Below, one piece after another: positions 7,589-16,508 of a stretch of DNA of 64,000 bases. The DNA lies in NCBI GenBank assembly GCA_963778375.1, contig CAVZTX010000011.1, positions 310,001 through 374,000 of the forward strand. The letters are read 5' to 3'. Origin of the DNA: CAVZTX01 sp963778375. Lineage in GTDB: Bacteria > Chloroflexota > Ktedonobacteria > Ktedonobacterales > Ktedonobacteraceae. Each line of letters opens with the position of its first letter. Position 1 is the first letter of the stretch. Under the pieces are notes generated by a model. The model saw nothing but the letters and a program-made list of their open reading frames with translations. It was not told the origin of the DNA and made no database searches. Made by a program: the position numbers and the translations under genes.

Positions 7589-9622
7589 TCACTGACCTTT
7601 TCCAGAGCGCGACTGTGGTGGTGGGATCATCTCTACACGGCGAGGTGCCGAACGCGGAGATGTGGATGGCTGTTGCGTTATGAATATATCTTGTGCTGGC
7701 TCCGGCGGTACCACCCTGGGAGCAGGCGGAGGCGTGGGTGACGGTTGAGTCAGCGACGACATAGTTGATGCGTCTGGTGAGGGCGGCAAGTTCGCTAACA
7801 TTGGAGATGCTAGTGTGCCTGACGGAGCAACCGATGACATCCCATATGGAGCAGCAGGTGAAGTCATCGCATATGAAGCCGATGACGACATATTTGATGG
7901 AGTCGGCGATGGTGGTTGGTTCGTCGGCATTGGAGATGGCACCCTGACGACCTGCGGAGCAGCTATTGGTTCTAGTTTCTGCCCATTATTCGATTCACTC
8001 CCATTGCCATTCCCATTGCTGCTATAAGCCTGAACCGGGACCCATTTGTCATCCACTATATTTCCTGGAAAAGCAGTTGCATAGTAGCGATTACGGTTCT
8101 TGCGACTACGCGCAACACGATTCATGATGATACCGGCTGGTTTATGTGCCAGAGAATTCATCAGTTCCCTTGCACGCATCAAGAGTGAGAATTTCTCATG
8201 GCGAGTATCAGCAACCAATGCCACCCCATCAACCATAGTTGCCAGAATACTGGCATCCGCGCTGCTCAATAATGCAGGTCCATCGATGATGACCAGGTCG
8301 GTTTTTCTGCGCAATTGCCTTAATATCCCAGGCATTTTCTGTTCTAATAAGAGGGTAGCATTATCCATTGGAGCGCCAGCAGGTAACACCCAGACCCCTG
8401 GCATACTGCTACGCATCACGGCATCATCGACATTCTCATTGCCGGTACCTTTGAGCAAGCCGCCCAACCCGAGTCCGGCGGAACTCATACCAAAGGCGAG
8501 GTGGGTAGAAGGTTCTCGCAAGTTCCCATCTACGACGACAACCGTCGAACCTCCGCGAGCGGCAACCGCCGATAATGCCGCGGCCAGCGTGGTTCTCCCT
8601 TCTGCAACCTGAGCGCTTGTTATCAATAAGACAGCACCATGAGGAGCTTGCCATTGACCGGGCAAGATGCCTGTTAGACGAAGGTTCGCGCATATATCCG
8701 CTAACTCATGAGCGCTAGAACCCTGGACATGAGTTGGGTTCGCTTTGATGTCATTATCATTGGAAACAACACCAAGGTAGGCCAGCCCTAGCCGCTCTTT
8801 CACCTGTTCCTCATTACGCAGCCGGTTGTCAAGGAAGATAATGAGCAGCATAATCAGAAAACCAATCAGCAGACCAACACCAGCAGTAACGCCGATGATG
8901 ATAAGACCTTTGGGAGAAGTCGTCACATCTACCGGAGTAGCCTGTTGTATGACAGAAACATCACCTTGTACGGTAGGAGGCAAAGCATCGAGCTGCGCCT
9001 GCAATGTATTAATTGCAGTGGAGACGCTGGCAAGATTATTATTGTCCACAGTATATGCGGGCACTGTATTATTAGGAAGAGCTTCAATAGCGGCTTCCCA
9101 TTTGGCTTTTTGCTGCTGTAAGCTGTTTAGCTGGTTTTGCAGGTTTGCCCGTGTTGCGTCCAGTTGTTTTTGAACTTGCACTTGCCTGTACGCCGCAAAA
9201 CCGGTGGCAACGTCATTAGCTAATAAGATCGCATCAGATGGATGATTAGCTGAGGCCAGCAGAGTAATCGTGGCAGCGGTTGTCGATGTGCTTGGAATAA
9301 CATCCAGAAGTAGATCTTCTGTTGTAAAGCCACGTTGCTTAAGCTGAGGATAAGTGTTTTCTACGTATTGCATCACCGAGCGGGACTGTATCTCCGCTGC
9401 GTAGTTAAGAGCCTGACCAAGGCTTTCGGTAGAAGTCGATCCGGCGGACGGTCCTCCAGGATACGTGGTACCAGGGACACCCACCTGCACCAGCAGTACT
9501 GAGGGAGCCTGGTATACCGAAGCTTGCCCCTTCGACACTATAACCCCTACTATAGCAGCAAGCAATGTACAGGCCAGCAGGACCCAGCTATACTGCTTTA
9601 TGGTTGAAAAGTAACGTTTCAA
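7589..9622 (-). CDS. Wzz chain-length determinant fused to BY-kinase-like ATPase
   Basis: Residues 1-50 hold the first membrane segment, followed by a periplasmic coiled-coil-rich region (LNSLQQQKAKWEAAIEAL) and a second membrane helix near 235-262, as in Wzz proteins. Residues about 290-515 are a MinD-like bacterial tyrosine kinase domain: the Walker A region reads AEGRTT (Arg where Lys is expected), Walker A' is VVVVDGNLREP and the third motif is VIIDGPALLSSADA. The last 140 residues are Pro/Ser/Met-rich and contain few Tyr, unlike the usual Tyr cluster. The start is TTG with AAAGGGG 6 bases upstream. It is the first of five adjacent export genes. It probably controls polymer length and export; kinase activity is uncertain because of the Lys-to-Arg change. 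Confidence 0.82.
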   Translation of the reverse strand: MKRYFSTIKQYSWVLLACTLLAAIVGVIVSKGQASVYQAPSVLLVQVGVPGTTYPGGPSAGSTSTESLGQALNYAAEIQSRSVMQYVENTYPQLKQRGFTTEDLLLDVIPSTSTTAATITLLASANHPSDAILLANDVATGFAAYRQVQVQKQLDATRANLQNQLNSLQQQKAKWEAAIEALPNNTVPAYTVDNNNLASVSTAINTLQAQLDALPPTVQGDVSVIQQATPVDVTTSPKGLIIIGVTAGVGLLIGFLIMLLIIFLDNRLRNEEQVKERLGLAYLGVVSNDNDIKANPTHVQGSSAHELADICANLRLTGILPGQWQAPHGAVLLITSAQVAEGRTTLAAALSAVAARGGSTVVVVDGNLREPSTHLAFGMSSAGLGLGGLLKGTGNENVDDAVMRSSMPGVWVLPAGAPMDNATLLLEQKMPGILRQLRRKTDLVIIDGPALLSSADASILATMVDGVALVADTRHEKFSLLMRARELMNSLAHKPAGIIMNRVARSRKNRNRYYATAFPGNIVDDKWVPVQAYSSNGNGNGSESNNGQKLEPIAAPQVVRVPSPMPTNQPPSPTPSNMSSSASYAMTSPAAPYGMSSVAPSGTLASPMLANLPPSPDASTMSSLTQPSPTPPPAPRVVPPEPAQDIFITQQPSTSPRSAPRRVEMIPPPQSRSGKGQ

Positions 9623-9737
9623 AGTACACCCCTTTTTTAGACTAATGATCGGTTTATTTTATCCCTGTGTACTGCCCTACTCATCTATCTGGATATGCAC
9701 ATTCCCTGGTCGCTTATACATTTCTACCTATTGATGT

Positions 9738-9760
9738 GTACAATATCCCTCGTATTGTAC
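9738..9760. promoter_or_regulatory. Inverted repeat upstream of the Wzz/kinase operon (candidate operator)
   Basis: GTACAATA and TATTGTAC form perfect 8-bp inverted arms separated by 7 bases, about 120 bp upstream of the TTG start of the Wzz/kinase gene. The spacing (centre to centre about 15 bp) fits binding by a dimeric regulator. No cognate regulator is identified in the window. Confidence 0.3.
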
Positions 9761-9867
9761 CCAGGTTCTGTTGCCATCTACTAAGGCATATTGTTGTATT
9801 TCGGTAATGATTAGTGTTCTACGGTTAAGATTTCATAACCAACTTTGGCATCCGCTCTATCAAGCAC

Positions 9868-11142
9868 TCAAGCAGTCAAGAACACCTTGATCATTACTGC
9901 TTGATTGGTCAGAGCGGCATTGTTCTGATTGGTGGGATAGAAGGCCACTACGCCTTCCTGAAGTCCCGGGCTACCCAGGTGATAACTGACTGAGACTGTG
10001 AACTGCACGTAGCCACTTGATGCAGGGCTACGAATCGCTCCCGACGTACCAACAGCAGTAAACATATCGTCGTAAATCACTATCTGACCCAGGATGCTCC
10101 CATTAGCTATAGCGCTCCCACTAACGCTGACCGGACTGGTTAGCTGTGCCCCTGTAGTAGGGCTGTTAATTCCCGAACTCCCATCAATCGCGGTGACTTG
10201 CCAGACTTCAAAAATGTTCGTTGAGACTTCATTGTAACGATGCAGCGCCGCATAGAAGCCACCACCCCCTGTTCCCAGGTTAGTAACAGTAACAGTGAGG
10301 TCTAGGGCATTGCTGCTTCTAGGTGGCAATGTGGCCTTAAAGCTTGCCCAGTGGAAGATATCATGCGCCAGATGTGCTGCCACTGTACCTGACGATAGTC
10401 TCCAACTATCCTTTATTGGCGCCTGCGATTGTCCAGATGGTAGTGCCGCAATCTCCGCACTGACCATGGCCTGAGTTCGATCAGCCTGGTAACGAGTCGT
10501 ATCTGGATATATGCCCGGAAAAAGGATTTGCGCAAACGTCGCACCATTCCACTGATACTCTTTGAAGAGATCTGGTGCGCCTTTGATGGCATCGCCTGGA
10601 TTTACCTCTGCCGTGGTAAGCGTCCCTACCGAACTGATTTCTGCATCACCATTGAGCAATCCTCGTCCACTAAAACGCTGAGTGGGAGTTCCAAACAGGT
10701 TATCGTAGACGTAGTAATCGAGTTTGTTGTCTGATGAGTAATAGCGCACGTCGATGAGTGCATCGACGGAGCCTGAGCCTTCCAAACTTCCACATATTAC
10801 TTTTTGCACTTTATTGACATTGGCATGCGTCCCAACCAGGCTATCCCAATTGATTGAAAGTGTGGTAGAACATCCGGTGACCTGCAGCGTAATCGTTGGA
10901 GCACCAGCAACGGAGGTTCGCGAAACTACAGGGGATGGAGTAGAAGGGTCGCTTGTCGCATCCGCCGATGCTGGTCCACTTTGGGATGGCGATCCAAAAA
11001 TGCCAGAACATGCACTTAGTAGTACCAACGAACTGAAGAGGAAAAGAACTATCCCAACAAATGCTAAACCAGGACGCAGAGACTGCCTCTCCTGCTGCGA
11101 ATATCTCCATTGCCTATGTGCATGCTTAGTGAACACTTTCAT
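9868..11142 (-). CDS. Secreted lipoprotein with C-terminal immunoglobulin-like (Gmad2-like) domain
   Basis: A basic N-terminus is followed by a hydrophobic stretch (residues 24-43) and the lipobox LLSAC, so Cys45 is probably lipidated and the protein anchored outside the membrane. A Ser/Thr/Pro-rich linker follows. The middle contains IDVRYYSSDNKLDYYVYDNLFG, which looks like a globular beta domain. The C-terminal 100 residues (INSPTTGAQLTSPVSVSG, ending VMIKVFL) resemble Gmad2 domains of spore-germination and cell-surface proteins; this is family recall. It is transcribed alone, upstream of the polysaccharide genes and divergent from the sulfotransferases, so it may act at the cell surface. 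The function is unknown. Confidence 0.7.
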   Translation of the reverse strand: MKVFTKHAHRQWRYSQQERQSLRPGLAFVGIVLFLFSSLVLLSACSGIFGSPSQSGPASADATSDPSTPSPVVSRTSVAGAPTITLQVTGCSTTLSINWDSLVGTHANVNKVQKVICGSLEGSGSVDALIDVRYYSSDNKLDYYVYDNLFGTPTQRFSGRGLLNGDAEISSVGTLTTAEVNPGDAIKGAPDLFKEYQWNGATFAQILFPGIYPDTTRYQADRTQAMVSAEIAALPSGQSQAPIKDSWRLSSGTVAAHLAHDIFHWASFKATLPPRSSNALDLTVTVTNLGTGGGGFYAALHRYNEVSTNIFEVWQVTAIDGSSGINSPTTGAQLTSPVSVSGSAIANGSILGQIVIYDDMFTAVGTSGAIRSPASSGYVQFTVSVSYHLGSPGLQEGVVAFYPTNQNNAALTNQAVMIKVFLTA

Positions 11143-11661
11143 AACTCAAACCCCCACATAACTGTGAATTTACTGGCCTCCCTGGAAGAACAAGTTTACG
11201 GTTGTCAGTAACTGCATCCTTTATCTGCACAACACCTACAAGTGCACCATAAGGTAAGGCCTCTAAGACAGGTTTACTCATTGATAATCAATCGGCAGGC
11301 CCGGAAACAAATAGAGGCTTGCCATTTATCACAACTGTTCTTTACCAACTGTACAAACGACAGATGATACACCTTGTAACATCGATAATCATCGATAGGA
11401 CACCTTCCTCATTGTTATTGAGATGTCGGTTATCAGTTCTTAACTCCAAAGCCATGATAATAACCAATCCGTAACCATTCATACATTTCTATCTTTACAT
11501 ACACCAACTATGCTATGTCCGTCGCTATGAAGTTGCTGTGCCCAGATGTGGAACAAAAGGATAGGCGTTTGTACTAAAAAAAGTGGGCAAATGTCCTCCC
11601 TGGCTGGGAGCTTTGTTTTCAACTCATACCCAAAGAAAGGGTATTGCCATAGGAGTTTTTG
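11143..11661. other. 519-bp divergent intergenic region with structured leader
   Basis: No credible gene is seen. The sequence is AT-rich and holds the divergent promoters of the lipoprotein (minus) and the sulfotransferase array (plus). TCTTAACT occurs at 11438-11445. Close to the first sulfotransferase two small hairpins are visible: CTCCC/GGGAG (11596-11610) and ATACCC/GGGTAT (11626-11644). The latter ends 7 bases before the SD AGGAG at 11651-11655. I could not fix a clear -35/-10 pair. Confidence 0.5.
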
Positions 11662-12558
11662 ATGAGTATTCTCAAAACTGCAAAATCTTATACTCGCACA
11701 TCCCTAAACGCTTCCCTGCAAGTTTACAGGGCAATGACAAATCGTTTACGCGTCCTGCCAGATTTTTTGATTATTGGTGGCCAACGTTGCGGCACGTCTT
11801 CTCTCTATTACTATCTGACAGAACATCCTGGCATTACCTCTGCTTTTACTAAGGAGCCACATTTCTTTGATGAACATTTTAGGAAAGGTGCCGGTTGGTA
11901 TAGAACGCAATTCCCGACGACTCTACACAAGGAGTACGTGAAGAATGTCCTCAAGCAGGATTTCATCACGGGAGAAGGCACACCCTACTATATTTTGCAC
12001 CCGCATGTTCCTAGAAGAGCTTCAGAGATTGTGCCACAGGCAAAGCTTATTGCCCTGTTACGCAATCCCGTTGATCGCGCCTACTCTCAGTACTGGATTG
12101 AGAAAATGGCGAATTTTGAAACGCTGTCATTTGAAGAGGCTATTGACCACGAGCAAGAACGTCTGGCTGGCGAACTCGAGAGGATGATAGACGACGAAAA
12201 CTACTACAGCTATAACTATCGGCACTACTCCTACCTCACGAGGGGAATTTATATAGAACAGTTACAAAATTGGATGCGTTACTACCCACGAGAGCAATTG
12301 CTGATACTGAGAAGTGAAGACCTCTACAGCGATCCGCAAGGAGTTTTAAAACAAACCTTGGAGTTTCTCGGTGTGACAAGTGGAGAACTCAACAAAGAAT
12401 ATAGAAATTATCGAAGGCCAAGTAAAAAAGGGTTTCGAAAGAAGGTAGTTCCTCCTAAGCTGGACCCGGCTATGAGAAAACGACTGATTGAATACTTTGA
12501 GCCACATAATGCTCGCCTGTACGATTTCCTGGGCACTAATCTCGGCTGGGACAAGTAA
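11662..12558 (+). CDS. PAPS-dependent sulfotransferase, copy 1 of a tandem array
   Basis: The 298-residue protein has the 5'-phosphosulfate loop FLIIGGQRCGTSSLYYYL, then PHFFDEHF, TGEGTPYYI and the 3'-phosphate motif LLRNPVDRAYSQY, as in heparan/chondroitin-type sulfotransferases (Sulfotransfer_1/3 families). The C-terminus NARLYDFLGTNLGWDK is shared with the other copies. I start at ATG 11662 with AGGAG 6 bases upstream; the TTG at 11659 is less likely. The loop has Cys where the other tandem copies have Gly (QRCGTS against QRGGTT), and the protein lacks their 25-30-residue N-terminal extension. It is the most divergent copy of the array. The expected acceptor is a hydroxyl or amine of the surface glycan built by the neighbouring genes (inference). 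Confidence 0.85.
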   Translation: MSILKTAKSYTRTSLNASLQVYRAMTNRLRVLPDFLIIGGQRCGTSSLYYYLTEHPGITSAFTKEPHFFDEHFRKGAGWYRTQFPTTLHKEYVKNVLKQDFITGEGTPYYILHPHVPRRASEIVPQAKLIALLRNPVDRAYSQYWIEKMANFETLSFEEAIDHEQERLAGELERMIDDENYYSYNYRHYSYLTRGIYIEQLQNWMRYYPREQLLILRSEDLYSDPQGVLKQTLEFLGVTSGELNKEYRNYRRPSKKGFRKKVVPPKLDPAMRKRLIEYFEPHNARLYDFLGTNLGWDK

Positions 12559-12563
12559 AGAAA

Positions 12564-12632
12564 GGAGTCGTAGCCACACGCTTGTGCCTTTCACAATAGT
12601 GATATAAAGGCGTGACGCTACGGATTATCCGC
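12564..12632 (+). promoter_or_regulatory. Split ribosome-binding site of sulfotransferase copy 2
   Basis: GGAG at 12564-12567 lies 65 nt from the ATG at 12633. CGTAGC (12569-12574) pairs with GCTACG (12617-12622), and the pairing extends inward with two mismatches. An inner TTGTG/CACAA stem is also present. Folding leaves about 9-11 nt between GGAG and ATG. In-frame codons near the SD run into a TAG at 12597, so the SD cannot serve a nearer in-frame start. Confidence 0.5.
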
Positions 12633-13592
12633 ATGAACACTTCTATCAATACCAATGAGTCTTCGGATGCAATACTTTCTAGCGACGTGGCCAACCTCAA
12701 TGGAGATTTGCCAGATCCTCTTACAATGAGGGCGATTTCAGCCGATACGACTTCTCCATTGGCGAAACTCTATCGTGGTATGACCAGCTCACTGCGCCTT
12801 CTGCCCGATTTTCTAATCATCGGGACGCAGCGAGGGGGTACTACGGCACTCTATCACTATATAAAAACGCATCCCTGCATTGAACCCGCAACCGCGACAG
12901 AAATACATTTTTTCGATAAGAGGTTTAGCAAAGGATTGGGTTGGTACCGGGGTCATTTCCCGACTCGCATCAAAAAATATTATGTCGAGCGTCTGCGGGG
13001 ACAAACCCTGCTGACCGGAGAGGCCAGTTCATCGTATCTGTTTCATCCACATGCACCGAAACGTGTTGCACAGGCAATTCCGCGCGTCAAGCTGATCGTG
13101 CTCTTACGCAATCCCGTTGATCGCGCCTATTCGCAATACTTTCACGCCATTGAGCTTGGACATGAAGTGCACTCAACATTCGAGGAAGCCATAGAGGGTG
13201 AAGAGGAGCGGACGGCCAGAGAACGCGAGAAAATTCTGCAAGACGCAGCTTACTACAGTTCTGCCTATAAGCATCTGAGCTATCTGACACGCGGCATTTA
13301 TGTGGATCAGTTACGAGCCTGGATGGACGTCTTTCCTAGAGAGCAGTTTCTGATCCTCAAGAGCGAAGAGTTCTACGCCAATCCGGTAGCTACCTTTAAA
13401 CAGACGGCTGCCTTCCTGAACGTACCAGAGACAGAACCCCGCATAAATAAACAAGCATACAAGCAGTATGAGCATAATACCTATTCTTCTCATATGGACC
13501 CCACGTTGCGAAAACGTTTGATTGAGTATTTCAAGCCGCATAACGCCCGGTTATATGACTTCTTGGGCATCGATTTCGGCTGGGACAAGTAA
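12633..13592 (+). CDS. PAPS-dependent sulfotransferase, copy 2
   Basis: The 319-residue paralogue has FLIIGTQRGGTTALYHYI as the sulfate-donor loop, EIHFFDKRF, TGEASSSYLFHPHAP and LLRNPVDRAYSQY. It ends NARLYDFLGIDFGWDK. The N-terminus (MNTSINTNESSD) is polar and resembles the starts of copies 3 and 4, so I prefer ATG 12633 to an in-frame GTG at 12612. There is no SD directly before this ATG; see the split site upstream. The spacer after copy 1 carries an AAGAAAGGAGT block seen again after copy 2, so the array arose by tandem duplication including intergenic DNA. The acceptor is unknown. Confidence 0.85.
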   Translation: MNTSINTNESSDAILSSDVANLNGDLPDPLTMRAISADTTSPLAKLYRGMTSSLRLLPDFLIIGTQRGGTTALYHYIKTHPCIEPATATEIHFFDKRFSKGLGWYRGHFPTRIKKYYVERLRGQTLLTGEASSSYLFHPHAPKRVAQAIPRVKLIVLLRNPVDRAYSQYFHAIELGHEVHSTFEEAIEGEEERTAREREKILQDAAYYSSAYKHLSYLTRGIYVDQLRAWMDVFPREQFLILKSEEFYANPVATFKQTAAFLNVPETEPRINKQAYKQYEHNTYSSHMDPTLRKRLIEYFKPHNARLYDFLGIDFGWDK

Positions 13593-13597
13593 AGAAA

Positions 13598-13643
13598 GGA
13601 GTTATAGCCCGTTTTCTAGTTATCTAGATACCGGCTGTTAGAT
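13598..13643 (+). promoter_or_regulatory. Split ribosome-binding site of sulfotransferase copy 3
   Basis: GGAG at 13598-13601 is 42 nt from ATG 13644. Bases 13604-13612 pair with 13630-13638 (one mismatch, one G-U), and CTAG/CTAG can pair inside. Closing this stem leaves TT plus TAGAT, 7 nt, between GGAG and AUG. The in-frame codon TAG at 13617 excludes a start nearer the SD. The hairpin sequence is unrelated to that before copy 2. Confidence 0.5.
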
Positions 13644-14597
13644 ATGAGCACTTCCGCCAATCCTACCAGGTCTTCGGACACAAGCCCTTCTCAGGGCACA
13701 CTAGCCACGAAACAGAATAGAGCAAGTTCTGTACATTCGGATACGCAGAGGGTTAGCACGACTTCTCCGCTATCGAAGCTTTACCGAGGTATGACCAGCT
13801 CTATACGTCTCTTGCCAGATTTTCTGATCATTGGGACGCAGCGAGGAGGTACCACTTCACTCTATCACTACCTGGAGGCGCATCCCTCTATCGAGCCTGC
13901 CACAACCAAGGAAATACATTTTTTCGATAGACGGGTCAATAAAGGGCTGGCATGGTATCGAGGACACTTTCCTACCTCCATTGAAAAATATTATGCCGAG
14001 CGCCTGCGGGGACATACATTTGTGACAGGAGAAGCTAGTCCCTCGTACCTGTTTCATCCCCATGCGCCTAAGCGCATAGCAAAGGCGCTACCTCATACCA
14101 AACTGATAGTCTTATTGCGCAATCCTATCGATCGCGCCTATTCCCAGTATTACCATAGCCTGGAACTTGGATATGAGACATTACCATTCGAAGAGGCGAT
14201 AGAGGGTGAAGCAGAAAGAACAGCCAGGGAGCGTGAGAAAATTCTGAAAGATGAAGCATACGAGAGTTATGCCTATAAGCATCAGAGCTACCTGACACGA
14301 GGAATTTACGTCGATCAATTGCGCGTGTGGATGGATCTCTTTCCGCAAGAGCAGTTTTTGATCCTCAAAAGTGAAGATTTCTATGCTGATCCCGGAGCAT
14401 CCGTTAAATCGGTGCTGGCCTTCTTGAACCTGCCAGAGACCGAGACGAAGATACACAAGAAAGAGTATAAGCAATATAACAATACTACTTATTCTAAGAT
14501 GGATCCAGATCTGAGAAAGCGTCTGGTCGAGTACTTTGAGCCGCATAACGCCCGTCTATATGACTTTCTGGGCATTGATTTCGGTTGGGATAAGTAA
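13644..14597 (+). CDS. PAPS-dependent sulfotransferase, copy 3
   Basis: The 317-residue paralogue carries FLIIGTQRGGTTSLYHYL, EIHFFDRRV, TGEASPSYLFHPHAP, LLRNPIDRAYSQY and the shared NARLYDFLGIDFGWDK end. It is closest to copies 2 and 4; FPTSIEKYYAERLRG is almost identical in copy 4. The N-terminal 40 residues are Ser/Thr-rich and poorly conserved between copies, while the core from TSPLSKLYRGMTSS onward is conserved. That is the pattern expected for duplicated enzymes diverging in a flexible tail. There is no signal peptide, so it is expected to act in the cytoplasm where PAPS is available. Confidence 0.85.
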   Translation: MSTSANPTRSSDTSPSQGTLATKQNRASSVHSDTQRVSTTSPLSKLYRGMTSSIRLLPDFLIIGTQRGGTTSLYHYLEAHPSIEPATTKEIHFFDRRVNKGLAWYRGHFPTSIEKYYAERLRGHTFVTGEASPSYLFHPHAPKRIAKALPHTKLIVLLRNPIDRAYSQYYHSLELGYETLPFEEAIEGEAERTAREREKILKDEAYESYAYKHQSYLTRGIYVDQLRVWMDLFPQEQFLILKSEDFYADPGASVKSVLAFLNLPETETKIHKKEYKQYNNTTYSKMDPDLRKRLVEYFEPHNARLYDFLGIDFGWDK

Positions 14598-14614
14598 AGA
14601 AGATAGGAGTTGTA

Positions 14615-15571
14615 ATGAATACTTCCACAAGCTCCCCGGAGACTGATCGTTCCGCAAGCAAAACGCGTCCAACTCAAGGCGCACCAGTTTCCCATTCTGA
14701 TAATCGCGAAATGAACGATGGCACCCGCATTCCGCCATTAGAAAAGTTGTATCGAGGAATAAGTTTCCCGCTTCGGCTCCTGCCGGATTTTCTGATTATC
14801 GGCACTCAGCGAGGAGGTACCACCTCCCTGCATCGTTACCTGGACACCCATCCTTGCGTCGGACCGGCGGCTAATAAGGATTTACATTTTTTTGACAGAA
14901 GGTATCATAAAGGTTTGGCCTGGTACCGGGGACATTTTCCTACCTCTATCGAAAAATATTATGCTGAGCGCGTTCGTGGACAAGCATTTGTTACGGGAGA
15001 GGCCAGCCCCTCATACATGTTTCACCCGTATGCTCCCCAAAGGATTGCCAGTGCGATGCCGCATGTGAAGCTGATCGTTCTCTTACGCAATCCTGTTGAT
15101 CGCGCCTATTCGCAATATCACCATGCTGTCGAGCTTGGACACGAAACGATCCCGACATTTGAAGAGGCAATAGAGGGTGAGGATGAGCGGACAGCTAGAG
15201 AGCGCGAGAAGATCCTAAAAGATAAGCACTACTACAGTGAACGTTATAAACATCTCAGCTATCTCTCCAAGGGTATTTACGTGGATCAATTACAGGCGTG
15301 GTTTGAACTCTTCCCGCGAGAGCAGTTTTTGATTCTCAAGAGTGAAGATTTTTATGCCGATCCAGCAGCCAGTTTCAAAGAAGTCGTAACGTTCTTGGGC
15401 CTGCCTGAGATAGAGCCACAGGTGCGCAAGAAGGGATTCAAGCAATATAACAATAATGCCTACTCATCCAAGATGAATCCTGAGACGCGCAAGCGTTTGA
15501 TCGAGTACTTTGCGCCACACAATGCTCGTCTCTATGATCTTCTGGGCATCAATTTTGGTTGGGATAAATAA
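14615..15571 (+). CDS. PAPS-dependent sulfotransferase, copy 4
   Basis: The 318-residue paralogue has FLIIGTQRGGTTSLHRYL, DLHFFDRRY, TGEASPSYMFHPYAP, LLRNPVDRAYSQY and ends NARLYDLLGINFGWDK. Its start is clear: ATAGGAG lies 5 bases before ATG 14615, 17 bases after the copy 3 stop. This compact junction probably represents the ancestral spacing in the array; the longer junctions before copies 2 and 3 contain inserted hairpins after the same AGGAGT block. A large inverted repeat follows the stop. As with the other copies, the sulfate acceptor is not known. Confidence 0.85.
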   Translation: MNTSTSSPETDRSASKTRPTQGAPVSHSDNREMNDGTRIPPLEKLYRGISFPLRLLPDFLIIGTQRGGTTSLHRYLDTHPCVGPAANKDLHFFDRRYHKGLAWYRGHFPTSIEKYYAERVRGQAFVTGEASPSYMFHPYAPQRIASAMPHVKLIVLLRNPVDRAYSQYHHAVELGHETIPTFEEAIEGEDERTAREREKILKDKHYYSERYKHLSYLSKGIYVDQLQAWFELFPREQFLILKSEDFYADPAASFKEVVTFLGLPEIEPQVRKKGFKQYNNNAYSSKMNPETRKRLIEYFAPHNARLYDLLGINFGWDK

Positions 15572-15575
15572 GTAG

Positions 15576-15643
15576 TACTTTGCAAGAGTCGTGGTGCACA
15601 ACTGGCATTACCGTCAGCAGTGCACCACGATTCTTGCAAAGTA
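15576..15643 (+). terminator. Large hairpin closing the sulfotransferase array
   Basis: Arms 15576-15599 and 15620-15643 are complementary over 24 positions with a single G-U pair, with a 20-base loop, starting 4 bases after the copy 4 stop. There is no strong U-tract (GAAGAAATCTT follows), so factor-independent termination is likely but not certain. A processing or 3'-stabilising hairpin is the alternative. Confidence 0.6.
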
Positions 15644-15799
15644 GAAGAAATCTTAACGGATTTTACAAATTCATCATCGTATCTTAACCTGTTCGCTACC
15701 GACAACCATGAGTGTTTAAGTTACACTTAAGCCGTGGATGGGAGATGGCATGGATAGATGGGCACCAAACTAATCAGTAGAGCATAGAGAGGTTTTCGT

Positions 15800-16498
15800 A
15801 TGGAACGGTTAACCGCGACCTCACCGTCACGCCCGGAGCAATATTTGACTCCTAAAGCATTGATAAGTATGAGTACAAGCATTGTTCGTGAGCCTTCGCT
15901 TTCCTACTGTATTTTGAAGCGTTTCACTGATATCGTACTCTCTGCCATAGGCATTTTGATACTGATGCCAGTTTTTTTGGTAATCATGGTTTGTATCAAA
16001 CTTGATGATGGTGGGGAAATACTCCACCTGCGAGAGATCATTGGGCAGCACGGCCGCCGTTTCTATGCCCTGAAATTTCGGACGATGATTCCCAACGCAG
16101 ATGAATACCTGGCAAAACATCCTGAGCTTCTGCGGAAATACCAGCAGAACATGAAGCTCGAACGCGACCCACGTATCACTCGTATCGGCAGGTTTCTGCG
16201 GAGGACAAGTCTGGATGAATTACCACAACTGTTCAACGTGTTCGTTGGGCAGATGTCCCTGGTGGGGCCACGCATGATCCATCCAAGTGAGCTGCCTCGC
16301 TATGGTAAATGGGCGCAGAAACGCCTTTCTGTGAAACCTGGTATTACAGGGCTATGGCAAATCAATGGGCGTGGGCATGTTTCGTACGAGGAGCGCATTA
16401 TGTTCGATATGCGTTACATTGATACATGCTCATACAAAAATGACCTTGGTATTCTCTTCAAGACGTTCAAGGTCTTCATTATCCATACCGGAGCCTAA
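15800..16498 (+). CDS. Undecaprenyl-phosphate sugar-1-phosphate transferase (bacterial sugar transferase, short monotopic form)
   Basis: The 232-residue protein has the KRFTDIVLSAIGILILMPVF re-entrant membrane helix near residues 39-60, then KFRTM, RITRIGRFLRRTSLDELPQ, FNVFVGQMSLVGPR, KPGITGLWQINGRG and YIDTCS. This is the full signature of the polyprenyl-phosphate hexose-1-phosphate transferase catalytic domain (PF02397). It has only this core, without the extra N-terminal helices and CoA-like domain of WbaP-type enzymes. The usual Pro of VGPRP is Met here. It would start assembly of a lipid-linked glycan at the cytoplasmic membrane face, supplying the substrate for the divergent flippase and ligase genes. 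GAGG precedes ATG 15800. Confidence 0.9.
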   Translation: MERLTATSPSRPEQYLTPKALISMSTSIVREPSLSYCILKRFTDIVLSAIGILILMPVFLVIMVCIKLDDGGEILHLREIIGQHGRRFYALKFRTMIPNADEYLAKHPELLRKYQQNMKLERDPRITRIGRFLRRTSLDELPQLFNVFVGQMSLVGPRMIHPSELPRYGKWAQKRLSVKPGITGLWQINGRGHVSYEERIMFDMRYIDTCSYKNDLGILFKTFKVFIIHTGA

Positions 16499-16508
16499 AG
16501 GAAGCATC

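Noticed and set aside
16365..16508. N-terminal extension of the pentapeptide gene
   Set aside because: It overlaps the sugar transferase gene in another frame and has no SD; the ATG at 16509 has one.
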